Positions 51,438 to 60,446 of a stretch of DNA of 64,000 nucleotides are shown here, one piece after another. The DNA is taken from positions 1 through 64,000 of IMG/VR virus record IMGVR_UViG_3300013132_000047. The stretch is one strand, 5' to 3'. Origin of the DNA: a virus. The notes beneath the pieces are model-generated. The model had not been told where the DNA came from, made no database searches, and saw nothing but the letters and a program-made list of their open reading frames with translations. The stretch's first letter is position 1; every line of letters starts with the position of its first letter. Position numbers and translations under genes: made by a program.

Positions 51438-52874
51438 ATGATTAATTATCAAAATGGAAAGCGGGTTAGCGGTTTGCGAGTATATGACATTTATATCCCC
51501 GAATTAAACCGCTACGTAAAATTCAAAGTCCTACCACCAGAAGAGATCAAGAAAATAATGGATGAAATATCCAGTTATGATTCCTCTGAGCATATGAAAA
51601 CAGTGGTAGAGAATTTTGTCTTCAATATGCGTAGTGAAATAGTTGACGCACTCAAATTGCTTAGCGAAGACGCCGGAGAATTAGCAATAGAAGCCCTTTT
51701 TAACGGCTGTGTTATGCTTAACCCTGGTCTAGATATAGATTCTTGGGTAAGAATTGCTTATTCTGCCGTGAAACCACTGCCGTCGAACAAGGTTGATAAA
51801 CGACTGCCAAGAGTTGACCCTTCTAGTTTCCCACCCGGTTTCATGGAGAAAGCAAACAAGGCTTTTGAGGCTAAAAACGAAAAAACTAAGAAACAAATTA
51901 AATTAACTAAAGCAAAAATAAACAACTTGCCAAGGGCTTTAAAAACAAAGGTCATCGGCCAAGATGAAGCAGTAGATACTGTGTCTAACGCACTTAAAAG
52001 GTCGATAACGGGTTTGAATGATGAAAATAGACCATTGGGTGTTTTTCTTTTTGCGGGTAGTTCTGGTACGGGTAAAACACTTTTGGCAAAAGAGCTTCAT
52101 AATTATCTTTTTGGAAAAGATTATGACTTAGTTCGCGTTGATTGCGGCGAATTCCAGCAAAAACATGAAAATCAAAAACTTATAGGTGCACCTCCCGGCT
52201 ACATTGGTCACGATGATGGCGGTTTTTTAACCGCAAGGTTAAAAGAGCAACCACAAACGGTAGTTTTGCTAGATGAAGTTGAAAAAGCGCACCCTGATAT
52301 GTGGAATACGTTTTTGCGCGTTTTTGATGAAGGATTGTTAACCGACAATAAGGGTAAAGAAGTTTCTTTTCGTGATGCAATTATAATAATGACAACAAAC
52401 CTTGGTAATGACAAGGTTGTGGATTCTTTGACTGGTAAAGGCACTGGCTTCGCAGCTAAAATCAATTTTGATTTTGAGTCAAAAGAGACGCCCGTTAAGG
52501 AATATGTAGAAAAAACTGCTAATGAAGCAATAAGAAAATCTTTTAAATCTGAATTTTTAAATAGGATTGACAAAATTATTGTTTTTAATTATTTAACCTA
52601 TCAAAATTATTTAGATATCGCTCAGTTAGAAATTGATATTGTTGATCAAAAATTAATGAAAAAGGGTTTTATACTTAATTCAGATGAAACGGTACTAAAA
52701 GGGTTAGTCGATAAGGGTGTAAATACTATTTTTGGCGCCAGAGGAATGTCTCGTGTTCGTAGGGAACAAATCGAAGATAAGATAGCTGAACTAATTATGG
52801 AAAACACTTTTAAACGAGGAACTATTTTCGAACTGCATTTTGATACAACTTTTGTAATATCCCATTTGGAGTAG
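51438..52874 (+). CDS. Clp-type AAA+ ATPase (ClpA/ClpB D2-like), 478 aa
   Basis: Residues about 170-478 are a Clp/Hsp100 D2 module: KVIGQDEAVDTVSNALK, Walker A GSSGTGKT (207-214), pore-region APPGYIGHDDGG, Walker B VVLLDEVEKAHPD, MTTNLG sensor 1 and the C-terminal small domain (FGARGMSRVRREQIEDKIAE). The first about 160 residues are a distinct helical domain with no AAA module, followed by a Lys-rich linker. No IGL/LGF-type ClpP-binding loop is obvious, so it may remodel rather than degrade proteins, perhaps during virion assembly. It opens the structural gene block. Confidence 0.88.
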   Translation: MINYQNGKRVSGLRVYDIYIPELNRYVKFKVLPPEEIKKIMDEISSYDSSEHMKTVVENFVFNMRSEIVDALKLLSEDAGELAIEALFNGCVMLNPGLDIDSWVRIAYSAVKPLPSNKVDKRLPRVDPSSFPPGFMEKANKAFEAKNEKTKKQIKLTKAKINNLPRALKTKVIGQDEAVDTVSNALKRSITGLNDENRPLGVFLFAGSSGTGKTLLAKELHNYLFGKDYDLVRVDCGEFQQKHENQKLIGAPPGYIGHDDGGFLTARLKEQPQTVVLLDEVEKAHPDMWNTFLRVFDEGLLTDNKGKEVSFRDAIIIMTTNLGNDKVVDSLTGKGTGFAAKINFDFESKETPVKEYVEKTANEAIRKSFKSEFLNRIDKIIVFNYLTYQNYLDIAQLEIDIVDQKLMKKGFILNSDETVLKGLVDKGVNTIFGARGMSRVRREQIEDKIAELIMENTFKRGTIFELHFDTTFVISHLE

Positions 52875-52878
52875 CGCC

Positions 52879-53235
52879 ATGCTCAAACCTAAACCGATAA
52901 TAAAGGCTGCCGGAGGAACTAGCAAGGCTGTACCAAAAATTATACAAGGTGGAGCCAGATCTCCGGTCGGCGGAAATGTCGCCTTCGACCCAAGACTGGG
53001 TCGTTCGGGTGGTTTTAGGTATATTAATGGACCAAACCGAGGTAGAGTTGCTCCAATGGGGTCTCTAAATGCAATGGCTGCACCACCATCATCTCCAAGA
53101 TTAATGGCTGGCCACGGTAAGAAAGTAGCGGCAGGTTTGGTTGTTGGTGGCGCCACTTTTGGTATGTTGGCCAACAAAACGGGCAAGGCAGTTGATCCAT
53201 CTAGTGGCTTACCTAAAGGTATTTATAATTACTAG
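52879..53235 (+). CDS. Gly-rich small protein, 118 aa
   Basis: Gly/Ala/Pro-rich, basic, probably disordered N-terminus, then a short hydrophobic helix (VAAGLVVGGATFGMLANK) and a C-terminus VDPSSGLPKGIYNY. The VDPxxGLP motif recurs in two other products of this block (53626-53820 end, 58941-60446 start). Likely a virion component. Starts 4 nt after the Clp-like gene. Confidence 0.65.
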   Translation: MLKPKPIIKAAGGTSKAVPKIIQGGARSPVGGNVAFDPRLGRSGGFRYINGPNRGRVAPMGSLNAMAAPPSSPRLMAGHGKKVAAGLVVGGATFGMLANKTGKAVDPSSGLPKGIYNY

Positions 53236-53243
53236 GATTTCTA

Positions 53244-53612
53244 ATGATTAAAAAAGCAATGGGTTCAATTATTCCCACAATAAGAAAACTGGAAAACGTT
53301 GGAACAAGAACGATGAGTACAGCGAGAACAATGTCTACAACAGGCGGAAGAGCAAAGAAGATGGCTGCGCCATTTGTCGGTTCTGCTGGGAGGACGATGA
53401 ACTATATGGGAAGGAACCCATATACGGCAGTGGCATTAGGTGCTGCAGCGGCTGGAGGTGCCGTTTTAAAAAATCGTCAAAATACACCAGTTATGGGTTT
53501 AAGGACCTCCGATATGACGCGGCAAAATACCATGTATAATAGAAAAATGCGTGCAGGTCAATCCTCGGCTGTTGACGGACTAATCCCGAAATCTATGGGC
53601 GGATACGCGTAG
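53244..53612 (+). CDS. basic Thr/Met/Gly-rich protein, 122 aa
   Basis: Repeated TMSTARTMSTTGG, then a hydrophobic segment (PYTAVALGAAAAGGAVL) and a basic end. Same style as its neighbours; probable membrane-associated or internal virion protein. Unrecognised. Confidence 0.62.
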   Translation: MIKKAMGSIIPTIRKLENVGTRTMSTARTMSTTGGRAKKMAAPFVGSAGRTMNYMGRNPYTAVALGAAAAGGAVLKNRQNTPVMGLRTSDMTRQNTMYNRKMRAGQSSAVDGLIPKSMGGYA

Positions 53613-53625
53613 GTAGTGTGATCCT

Positions 53626-53820
53626 ATGATTAAACGTATAGGTAAGGCAATTGAATCTCTTGGCGAAGGCCTAATAGCCAGGAGTGGCGGTTCCGCCGTT
53701 AGGTCTTCTGCCGTCAATTCCGCCGTTACAATGAGTGGCACATACGGTGGAGCAAGAAAGCCTATTAGGCAGGCAGCAAAATTAGTGAATCCGAGAACGG
53801 GTTTGCCCGTAGGTTCCTGA
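53626..53820 (+). CDS. small basic protein, 64 aa
   Basis: MIKRIGKAIESLGEGLIARS, Ser/Ala-rich middle, end VNPRTGLPVGS, matching the VDPxxGLP motif of 52879-53235. Unrecognised. Confidence 0.6.
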   Translation: MIKRIGKAIESLGEGLIARSGGSAVRSSAVNSAVTMSGTYGGARKPIRQAAKLVNPRTGLPVGS

Positions 53821-53836
53821 AGAAGTTTGGAGAATT

Positions 53837-54277
53837 ATGTCTAGATCTTTAGACTGGAGAAATTATGTTAATGAATTTGGAGACTTTGAGTTACCAAACT
53901 ATCTATACCAAGTAAATAAAGAATTGATGAAACAAAGTCTTGATTTGGGAACGCTACTATCCGATGATAGGGCTAAATTGCGCGCCTATAAAGAGCAAAT
54001 CAAAGGTGTATTTAAGCGTCGCTGGATAGAAGTTGCTCAAGCACTTGAGTTCTTTGATATTATAGTCCCATGTCAGTGCACTATGGATGAATTTTGTGAA
54101 CTTTGTGGTGGAAGCAGATATGTGTTGAATGCGTTGCTTTCGCCCGAGCAAATGCGAGAAATTGGAGTCGTGTTTAGTGCTGACGCTGACGCAGAATTGG
54201 CTGAAAAACTGCAAGCTGGACTAATAAAAGCGTTGCATGAAATTAGGCAAGATTATAGTGATTTGTCCGAGATGTGA
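53837..54277 (+). CDS. zinc-motif protein, 146 aa
   Basis: Helical with a central VPCQCTMDEFCELCGGSRYV cluster (four Cys, one zinc or iron-sulfur site likely). Its gene overlaps the next by 41 nt. In a phage structural block this could be a portal- or terminase-associated factor; not assignable. Confidence 0.68.
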   Translation: MSRSLDWRNYVNEFGDFELPNYLYQVNKELMKQSLDLGTLLSDDRAKLRAYKEQIKGVFKRRWIEVAQALEFFDIIVPCQCTMDEFCELCGGSRYVLNALLSPEQMREIGVVFSADADAELAEKLQAGLIKALHEIRQDYSDLSEM

Positions 54278-54434
54278 GTTTGAGTTAAGTTTTCTCTGTC
54301 ATGAAGACAGGCCTAATGGTACCACTTTATTTGAGTACCTATGTGAAAGGTGTTTGAGTTTTTTGCAAGAAACTTATAAGTATGGCATTTTAGAAAAGTC
54401 TACTTGGGGAGATTTGTATCATGGGAGAAATTGA
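54237..54434 (+). CDS. zinc-ribbon protein, 65 aa
   Basis: MKLGKIIVICPRCEFELSFL and a later LCERCLSFLQE: two CxxC pairs in a ribbon arrangement. ATG at 54237 lies inside the previous gene; a GTG at 54258 is an alternative start. Function unknown. Confidence 0.62.
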   Translation: MKLGKIIVICPRCEFELSFLCHEDRPNGTTLFEYLCERCLSFLQETYKYGILEKSTWGDLYHGRN

Positions 54435-55176
54435 AAAGGTAGATAAAGAAAATTTCCTAAAAGACTTTGAAACACTAAGGCCTGATTTTTTTCTTCCTGA
54501 TCTTTACGCTGACGAAAAGCAGCTTTCTTTGGCGGCTGAGGCTATAAGGCCGGCAAAAACTAAAACCTCCTTGTTCTCATCTATTCCAATGAGATGTGCG
54601 GCAGAAAAATGCCCTTTTGCCGACACTTGCCCCTTGGAGCAGCAAAACGTTGCACCCAAAGGTAAGCCTTGCCCAATTGAAATGGCTTTAGTTTCTCAAT
54701 TTATGGAGAGCATAATGTCGGAATTGCGTGTTAACCCAGAAAACTTGATTGAAGTTTCTATGGTTAGAGACCTTGTAGATCAAGAAGTTCAACAATTACG
54801 CGCGACAAAAATATTAGCAAAAGAAAGTTTTATACAGGAAAATATCATCGGAATAGATGATCAGGGTAGACCAATTATCAAGAAAGAAATGCATCTTGCT
54901 GTTGAGTTGAGCGATAAGCTTTTAAAACGCAAAAAAGAAATTCGTAATCAAATGATGGCTACTCGCGAACAGAGGGCAAAAGCCGGCCAAATACAACTAG
55001 ACAGCGCTCAACTAATATCTAACTGGATGGATACAATTCGTGATGTAGAGCAGCAAAAGGAAAAACTACTCAAACAAAGACTTGGCATTGAAGATATAGA
55101 TGAATATGTCGAAAATGATAAAGAATTGTTTAAAAATAAAATGGACATTATAGACGCAGAAGTAGTAGAAGGCTAA
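54421..55176 (+). CDS. Cys-cluster helical protein, 251 aa (terminase-small-subunit candidate)
   Basis: Residues about 58-86 have MRCAAEKCPFADTCPLEQQN and a fourth Cys in GKPCPIE, a metal-cluster pattern. The remainder is long helices (VRDLVDQEVQQLRATKILAK; ELSDKLLKRKKEIRNQM) ending acidic. Position five genes before TerL and helical make-up allow a small-terminase or scaffold-type role, but nothing specific supports it. Confidence 0.68.
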   Translation: MGEIEKVDKENFLKDFETLRPDFFLPDLYADEKQLSLAAEAIRPAKTKTSLFSSIPMRCAAEKCPFADTCPLEQQNVAPKGKPCPIEMALVSQFMESIMSELRVNPENLIEVSMVRDLVDQEVQQLRATKILAKESFIQENIIGIDDQGRPIIKKEMHLAVELSDKLLKRKKEIRNQMMATREQRAKAGQIQLDSAQLISNWMDTIRDVEQQKEKLLKQRLGIEDIDEYVENDKELFKNKMDIIDAEVVEG

Positions 55177-55177
55177 A

Positions 55178-58100
55178 ATGCCTCCAATTAAGGTCGAAGG
55201 AGTTACCCAAGAAGGGGTCGAAGATTTTTTCGCCAGGTATGTAAGAATACAAGATTATGTGCTTGAAAGAGCCTACGCTCGCGCGGGAGATGATGCTGTC
55301 ACCGTTTTGGGGACTATGGCTGAAACAAATATTAATTTGCAAAGTTTGATCGCCGGTCTTTCTATAGAAGAAAAAGAGCGAGTCATGGCAAATTTTCGTG
55401 ATTTGTTTCAGTTCAACACCATGCTGGGAGATAGGCAGGAATTAATTTCAATTCTTGGGGGTCAGGCACCATCGAGTAATTCTTCGCTTTTAGAAATTGG
55501 GGAGGATTTAAAGACGGGCAGATTATTGAGGTTTAGGGTTGAGGCGGGAAATATAAATCCCCCATCACAAAGAAATCCTTTAGCGACAATATTAAACACT
55601 TTGAATATTCAAGTTGATGAGGTTCAGGCGAAAAAGGTCTTGATGGCACTTGAGGGGACAGGAGATGTTTCCGACGAAGAGATTTACAAGGCTTTTAAAT
55701 TTGGCACCAATATAATGAAAGCTGACTATATGCGCGGAGTAGATAGATTAGCTTCTGGCGCGATGGCAATACCAGATGGTAGTAATATATTGGTTTTTGA
55801 TACAGAAACACTTGGTCTGTCATTGGGTAGAGGCAATATTAGGCAGGTTTCTGCTTCGACATTGATGGTTGGTGGTCAAGCTGGTGTCGATGAAATTGTG
55901 GATCCGTTTAATAAGTTTTTTACGACCGCATCAGCCCAAGTTGGCATGATTAGAAATCCTCTTCTGGGTCAGAATAACAGGCTTTTTGAATATTTTGACG
56001 ATATAGCAAGAAGATCTGCCCAGCCGGAAGATATTATCGATGATGTAGGATCCGGTAAACAATTTGCGGAAGCGTTAAAACCTCTTTTGCTTAGAATGAG
56101 GGACTCTGACTACGTTATGGGTCATAATGTTCAGTTCGATATCGATCAAATTTTAGTGGGATCAAGATTAACTAGCGTTTATCTTAACAACCTTGATCCA
56201 GAATTCGTTGAGCTAGTAGATCAGGTTGCTGCTAAAATTGGAAAAGGTGATTCCGTTATTGATACCCTGGCAATCGCTAGGAATAGGCTGCCAGATGTTC
56301 AGATAGCTCCCGAATTAGCTTTTGCCGGCAAAAAAACGACTCATTCCCTAGAAAATCTTATACTACAAACCAATCTGATTGACAGAATGGTGGAGGATGC
56401 AGGGGGCGGACAAGCTGGGCGAAATGAGGTAATGAGACTTCTGGGGATGACACAATCTGGCGCAATGCACCAATCTGATATTGACACTCTTTTGACGGCA
56501 AAATTGTTTAAATACATGAATGAAGAGTCTTTAGTAGAAAAAGGTTTAGGTTTAGCAGAACCGGGCGTTTCGTTAACTGCAGACGAAAAAACTTTTTATT
56601 CTAGATTAAGAACATTTGTTAGACGCTCTTACGCGCCGACACCCATTTCAAACATAGCTGACGTAAGAAACATAGACGAAAACATGTTTGAAGCCTTAAT
56701 GAAAGAGCAAGATGATAATAGGATTCGTTTCGGAATGCTTGATTCCCAAACGGGCGTAATGGAAAGACTCCAAAGAACTTCGCAAGAAACCCCGACCGGA
56801 TTAATACATACAATAACTAGTGGTAAAGGCGTAGAGTTTTCCGGTACTGCTAAAGAACTTCAGAGTTTTTTGTCTGATGACATAGAAAAATTCTCAATTT
56901 TCCCCCAACTTACACCAGTTGAGCAAGAAGTTTTTTTAACGAGGAATTTAGTTGCGCCACAAAATGTTGGTCCAGTAACGGATGAAACATTTTTTAATCT
57001 AGGTAATTTTCGCAAGATGACTGGTAGGGATAACCCTTACTCCGGACTTTTAAATAGGGTTGGAACCTTCTTTAAGCGAAATGTTTCTGCTGGAGAATTT
57101 TCGGCTGTACAAACCGCAATGGAAAGAAATGGAGTCCCATTTGCCGGCCTAAGTTTGCCTGAAGCCGTTGTGACAAATGTTATGGCTAGGGCTACATCCA
57201 CACAAGCCGTTGCGTTTGGCGGTGCCGATTATGGGGCGGTGTCTAAGTTGGCAGACGATATTGGGATCAGTCACTTCGGTCTGTGGGATGACGCAATGCT
57301 GACTCGGGGCGGTAAAGTTCAGCTTCCGGTCGAAATATTAAAGGCGGCAGGAGTTATGGGCGAGTCTGGAGATTTGCTGTCTTTAAGTACTTTCGAATAC
57401 CTTGACGATTCAGTTGGGGAGTTCCAAAGCGGAATAAGCTTAACTAGGTCTCTGGCTGAGGAAGAACTGCAAACATTAATTGACTATATAGATAATTTAG
57501 ATGAAGATGATTTAATTGAGGGTACTAATAAAACTTTTCGTGATTTCTTCACAACTAAGGGAAGTGGTGCAACAAAGGCCGATTTGTTAGAGGGCTTGGC
57601 TACATCGGGAAAGCAGTTTGGCGTTAGTGTTGGCGGTTTTCGTGGTGAGGTAGCTCAACAGATAGGGGACGTACTCAAAGAAAGTGTCCTATTCGAGTCG
57701 ATGCTAAGAGATACCGAGCAAATACCTTTTAAGGTTAGGCTTTTGGATATGGTTACGCCAACTGGTGGCGATAGAGTTGCCAGGGTTGGTCCATTTGTGC
57801 TCGATAGGTTTATGACAGATGAGGAGAAAGTTAATTACGCAAAGTCGTCAGAGCGAGCAAAAAATCTTTTGGATGAAATGGTTGAATATGCGCGTCTTCC
57901 AGGCAAGGGTGGACTCGTAACTGCTGCACAGTTTGCTGATGCTTCTGGCAGGAGCGATATTGCTAGGAAAGTATTTGAAAATTATGCCAGAGTTAAAAAA
58001 TCTACCCCATTTGCACTTGGTGTTGCAGCCATTGGTGTTGGTGGTTATCTTTTTGCTAAGAAAAAACGTGAATCAGAATTTTATGATGAAACAATGGAGC

Positions 58101-58282
58101 AACAACCGATAGAAACATCTTCTGATTATATAAACTACAGAAGAGAAATGGGAATGCAACCAGCACCTGCGAGAAGACTAATGGACCCATTACTAACATC
58201 TTATGTAGTTGGAGATCTTGATGCCAACAAAATAGGTCACACCCAAATGGGGCATCAAAAATATTCTCATCTTTATCGATAG
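55178..58282 (+). CDS. 1034-aa virion-block protein with embedded DEDDh exonuclease domain
   Basis: Residues about 203-445 carry a DnaQ-like 3'-5' exonuclease: FDTETLGLS (D208, E210), MGHNVQFDIDQIL (D321), and a later HQSDIDTLLTAKL (H431, D436), i.e. all five DEDDh residues in order. The flanking 200 and 550 residues are unrecognised, mixed helical. Near the C-terminus a membrane-like helix (FALGVAAIGVGGYLFAKKK) is followed by a tail ending KYSHLYR. A nuclease in such a large protein among head and packaging genes is unusual; it may be an injected or internal virion nuclease or a DNA-processing factor. ATG starts 1 nt after the previous stop. Confidence 0.85.
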   Translation: MPPIKVEGVTQEGVEDFFARYVRIQDYVLERAYARAGDDAVTVLGTMAETNINLQSLIAGLSIEEKERVMANFRDLFQFNTMLGDRQELISILGGQAPSSNSSLLEIGEDLKTGRLLRFRVEAGNINPPSQRNPLATILNTLNIQVDEVQAKKVLMALEGTGDVSDEEIYKAFKFGTNIMKADYMRGVDRLASGAMAIPDGSNILVFDTETLGLSLGRGNIRQVSASTLMVGGQAGVDEIVDPFNKFFTTASAQVGMIRNPLLGQNNRLFEYFDDIARRSAQPEDIIDDVGSGKQFAEALKPLLLRMRDSDYVMGHNVQFDIDQILVGSRLTSVYLNNLDPEFVELVDQVAAKIGKGDSVIDTLAIARNRLPDVQIAPELAFAGKKTTHSLENLILQTNLIDRMVEDAGGGQAGRNEVMRLLGMTQSGAMHQSDIDTLLTAKLFKYMNEESLVEKGLGLAEPGVSLTADEKTFYSRLRTFVRRSYAPTPISNIADVRNIDENMFEALMKEQDDNRIRFGMLDSQTGVMERLQRTSQETPTGLIHTITSGKGVEFSGTAKELQSFLSDDIEKFSIFPQLTPVEQEVFLTRNLVAPQNVGPVTDETFFNLGNFRKMTGRDNPYSGLLNRVGTFFKRNVSAGEFSAVQTAMERNGVPFAGLSLPEAVVTNVMARATSTQAVAFGGADYGAVSKLADDIGISHFGLWDDAMLTRGGKVQLPVEILKAAGVMGESGDLLSLSTFEYLDDSVGEFQSGISLTRSLAEEELQTLIDYIDNLDEDDLIEGTNKTFRDFFTTKGSGATKADLLEGLATSGKQFGVSVGGFRGEVAQQIGDVLKESVLFESMLRDTEQIPFKVRLLDMVTPTGGDRVARVGPFVLDRFMTDEEKVNYAKSSERAKNLLDEMVEYARLPGKGGLVTAAQFADASGRSDIARKVFENYARVKKSTPFALGVAAIGVGGYLFAKKKRESEFYDETMEQQPIETSSDYINYRREMGMQPAPARRLMDPLLTSYVVGDLDANKIGHTQMGHQKYSHLYR

Positions 58283-58290
58283 GTTGAGTT

Positions 58291-58941
58291 ATGGCTAGTA
58301 CTTTAAAAGTAGGCGCAAAAGTTGCATCCAGTTCTAAGCTCAAAAAGTTTGGTGTTGCAGCTGGACTTATTGCCGCAGCAGGGTACGGCGCAGCCCGCCA
58401 AGATCCAATCCAATACACGATGAATGCTACCCAAGAAGCAGTGTTTGGCACGGATCAAATAGACAACATGGTACTAGGTACTGATCTTTCGGCACGTAAT
58501 TTTGTAGGCCTTCCATTCGGTATGGAGTTTACTCCTGGGTCATCAGCTGCTGGTGGCGCAGTATTTGGCGGTGGGATTGGGGCCGTGCTTGGAAGGGGTA
58601 AGATTGGTGCTTTAGCTGGTGGGGCTATTGGCGCAGGAATTGGCGCCATTGCAGGAGCTGCATCTGGTGCTTTAAATTCAAACGCTGGAAGAGTATTATT
58701 TCCTAGAGAAAATGTCGCAAATATGTTCTCAAGGAAAAGTCTAAATACAACAGCGTTCGAATTTAGGCGAGCAGATAGGATGCAAGCTGAAGGAATCCTT
58801 GAAAATGCCGCAGAATACTCAACAACGCGGGGGTATTCTGAATACGAAAATTCAATATTTCCACAGAGAATGACTACAAGGAGATGGAATTCGGCAACAG
58901 GCGATATAGTTCTTGGTTCCTATAACTTAAGGCGCGGATAA
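58291..58941 (+). CDS. Gly/Ala-rich membrane-active protein, 216 aa
   Basis: N-terminal helix (FGVAAGLIAAAGYGAARQ) and a long glycine-zipper-like stretch (GGGIGAVLGRGKIGALAGGA, then more GxxxG), typical of proteins that insert in membranes, such as phage ejection or pore proteins. The C-terminal half is polar. Stop overlaps the next start (TAATG). Likely a virion protein. Confidence 0.66.
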   Translation: MASTLKVGAKVASSSKLKKFGVAAGLIAAAGYGAARQDPIQYTMNATQEAVFGTDQIDNMVLGTDLSARNFVGLPFGMEFTPGSSAAGGAVFGGGIGAVLGRGKIGALAGGAIGAGIGAIAGAASGALNSNAGRVLFPRENVANMFSRKSLNTTAFEFRRADRMQAEGILENAAEYSTTRGYSEYENSIFPQRMTTRRWNSATGDIVLGSYNLRRG

Positions 58942-60446
58942 TGCTAGTCGATCCAAACACTGGTATGCCAATTGATCAGGGCGGTTCTGTCGACGGTCTT
59001 TCTGTGATGATGGGTGCACAAAATAGAACTGTTGGTGCAGTGAGCGGGTTTGCGGAGGAGGCCGGTTTAGTGGCTCCTAGCCCTATTCTTGATCAATTGA
59101 ACAAAACTGTACCTGGACCCGTAAAGTCTACGTTTTGGAATACATATAGGGGCTCAAGAACGATAGGGTATGGCGCACCTGGTATTAATCAGATATCGGG
59201 TTTTAGGGCAACGTTTAGCCCACGTTTTTTGCGTAATTTGCCGTCTCAATCGGCATTGGGGGGTAGAAGCACCAAAACCGCAAATTACGCCTTTAGGGCC
59301 AGCAAGTATAGGCCTGCTCCACCTGGTGGTTTAGTGGCGTCCGAAAGTTACACGCCTTTTAACATGTTAACTAAGTTTGTTGGAAATCCTATCGTTAACG
59401 GAAGATTTGGTCTTGGAACAATGTCTCAAAAAGGCATTGAAAAAATGGCTAACGCTAAAAGTATTTCAATGCAAGAAGCAAGAGATATGGCAAATAAGTC
59501 TAAGTTGGGTAGATTTCAGCTTAGGATGGCAGATTACACTAATGAAGGACCGGCGTTTAGTATCGGAACTTTATCTAGGGTAACTGCCGCAGACAAAATG
59601 GCCAGGGGCAAGATGCCTGGTAGTAATGTGATGAATTTTCTTGGAGAAACAGATAAAGGCTTACTAGATTCATTCCGTAGTATGTCTTCTGGTGTTCAAT
59701 TTAATGAAAAAGCACTTCGTTTTCAAGAGTTAAAAACCGGAAAAATGATCAAAACCGATGATGCTTTAGCTAGAATATCCGCAGTTAATCCAACATCAGA
59801 CGAAGCTGCAAGGTTAACCTATGCAAGTGTTGATGGGGCCATATCTGGTAGGGTATCGGGTTTTATGGGTCAATTACGATTAGGTTCCGAAGGCATGGGG
59901 ATTGTAGATGAAGCCGCATCAAGATCCGGCAATAAAGCCTATACAGCGGGAAGAGAAGCTGCAGAAAGATTTATGAAATCTGGCGGTTTTGAAAAAAAGG
60001 CTGGTCAATTTGTTGTAAGGGAAGGTAGTGAACAACTTTTTCAAAAAGCAGGTTTAAAAGTTGGAGAAAAAGTAACGTTTAATGCCGCTCGAAAAATTGG
60101 CGGTAAAGCTGGATTAAAAGTTGGAGCTAGGCTAGCTACTGCTGCAGCCCTTCAAGCTGTGCCTGTTGTAGGTCAAATTGTGGGTGCAGTTATGTTGGCA
60201 GATTTAGCTATGGATGTAGGTAAACTTGGTGTAGAAGTCTTTAAGAGCGGCGTAGATTTTGCAAAAGAAGCGGCAATATCTTATAAGGGTAGCATAAATA
60301 AGGGCGTTATGGGTATGGGCTATAGGGATAATACGGTAGCCGCAACTTCAAGGGCACGAGGTGTTCAGGCAATTCAAAATTCTAGACTCAATGCAAGAAG
60401 CGTATTGGGTTCCGAGGCTGGCGCAATGCATGCGCATTTTGGTTAA
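58941..60446 (+). CDS. probable virion protein, 501 aa
   Basis: Starts MLVDPNTGMPIDQGG, sharing the VDPxTGxP motif with upstream small proteins. Basic Gly/Ser-rich N-terminal 150 residues, helical middle, then a glycine-zipper membrane segment (ALQAVPVVGQIVGAVMLADL, about 410-430) and an HFG C-terminus. Together with 58291-58941 it resembles an ejection/membrane-active set. Function inferred from position and composition. Confidence 0.66.
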   Translation: MLVDPNTGMPIDQGGSVDGLSVMMGAQNRTVGAVSGFAEEAGLVAPSPILDQLNKTVPGPVKSTFWNTYRGSRTIGYGAPGINQISGFRATFSPRFLRNLPSQSALGGRSTKTANYAFRASKYRPAPPGGLVASESYTPFNMLTKFVGNPIVNGRFGLGTMSQKGIEKMANAKSISMQEARDMANKSKLGRFQLRMADYTNEGPAFSIGTLSRVTAADKMARGKMPGSNVMNFLGETDKGLLDSFRSMSSGVQFNEKALRFQELKTGKMIKTDDALARISAVNPTSDEAARLTYASVDGAISGRVSGFMGQLRLGSEGMGIVDEAASRSGNKAYTAGREAAERFMKSGGFEKKAGQFVVREGSEQLFQKAGLKVGEKVTFNAARKIGGKAGLKVGARLATAAALQAVPVVGQIVGAVMLADLAMDVGKLGVEVFKSGVDFAKEAAISYKGSINKGVMGMGYRDNTVAATSRARGVQAIQNSRLNARSVLGSEAGAMHAHFG

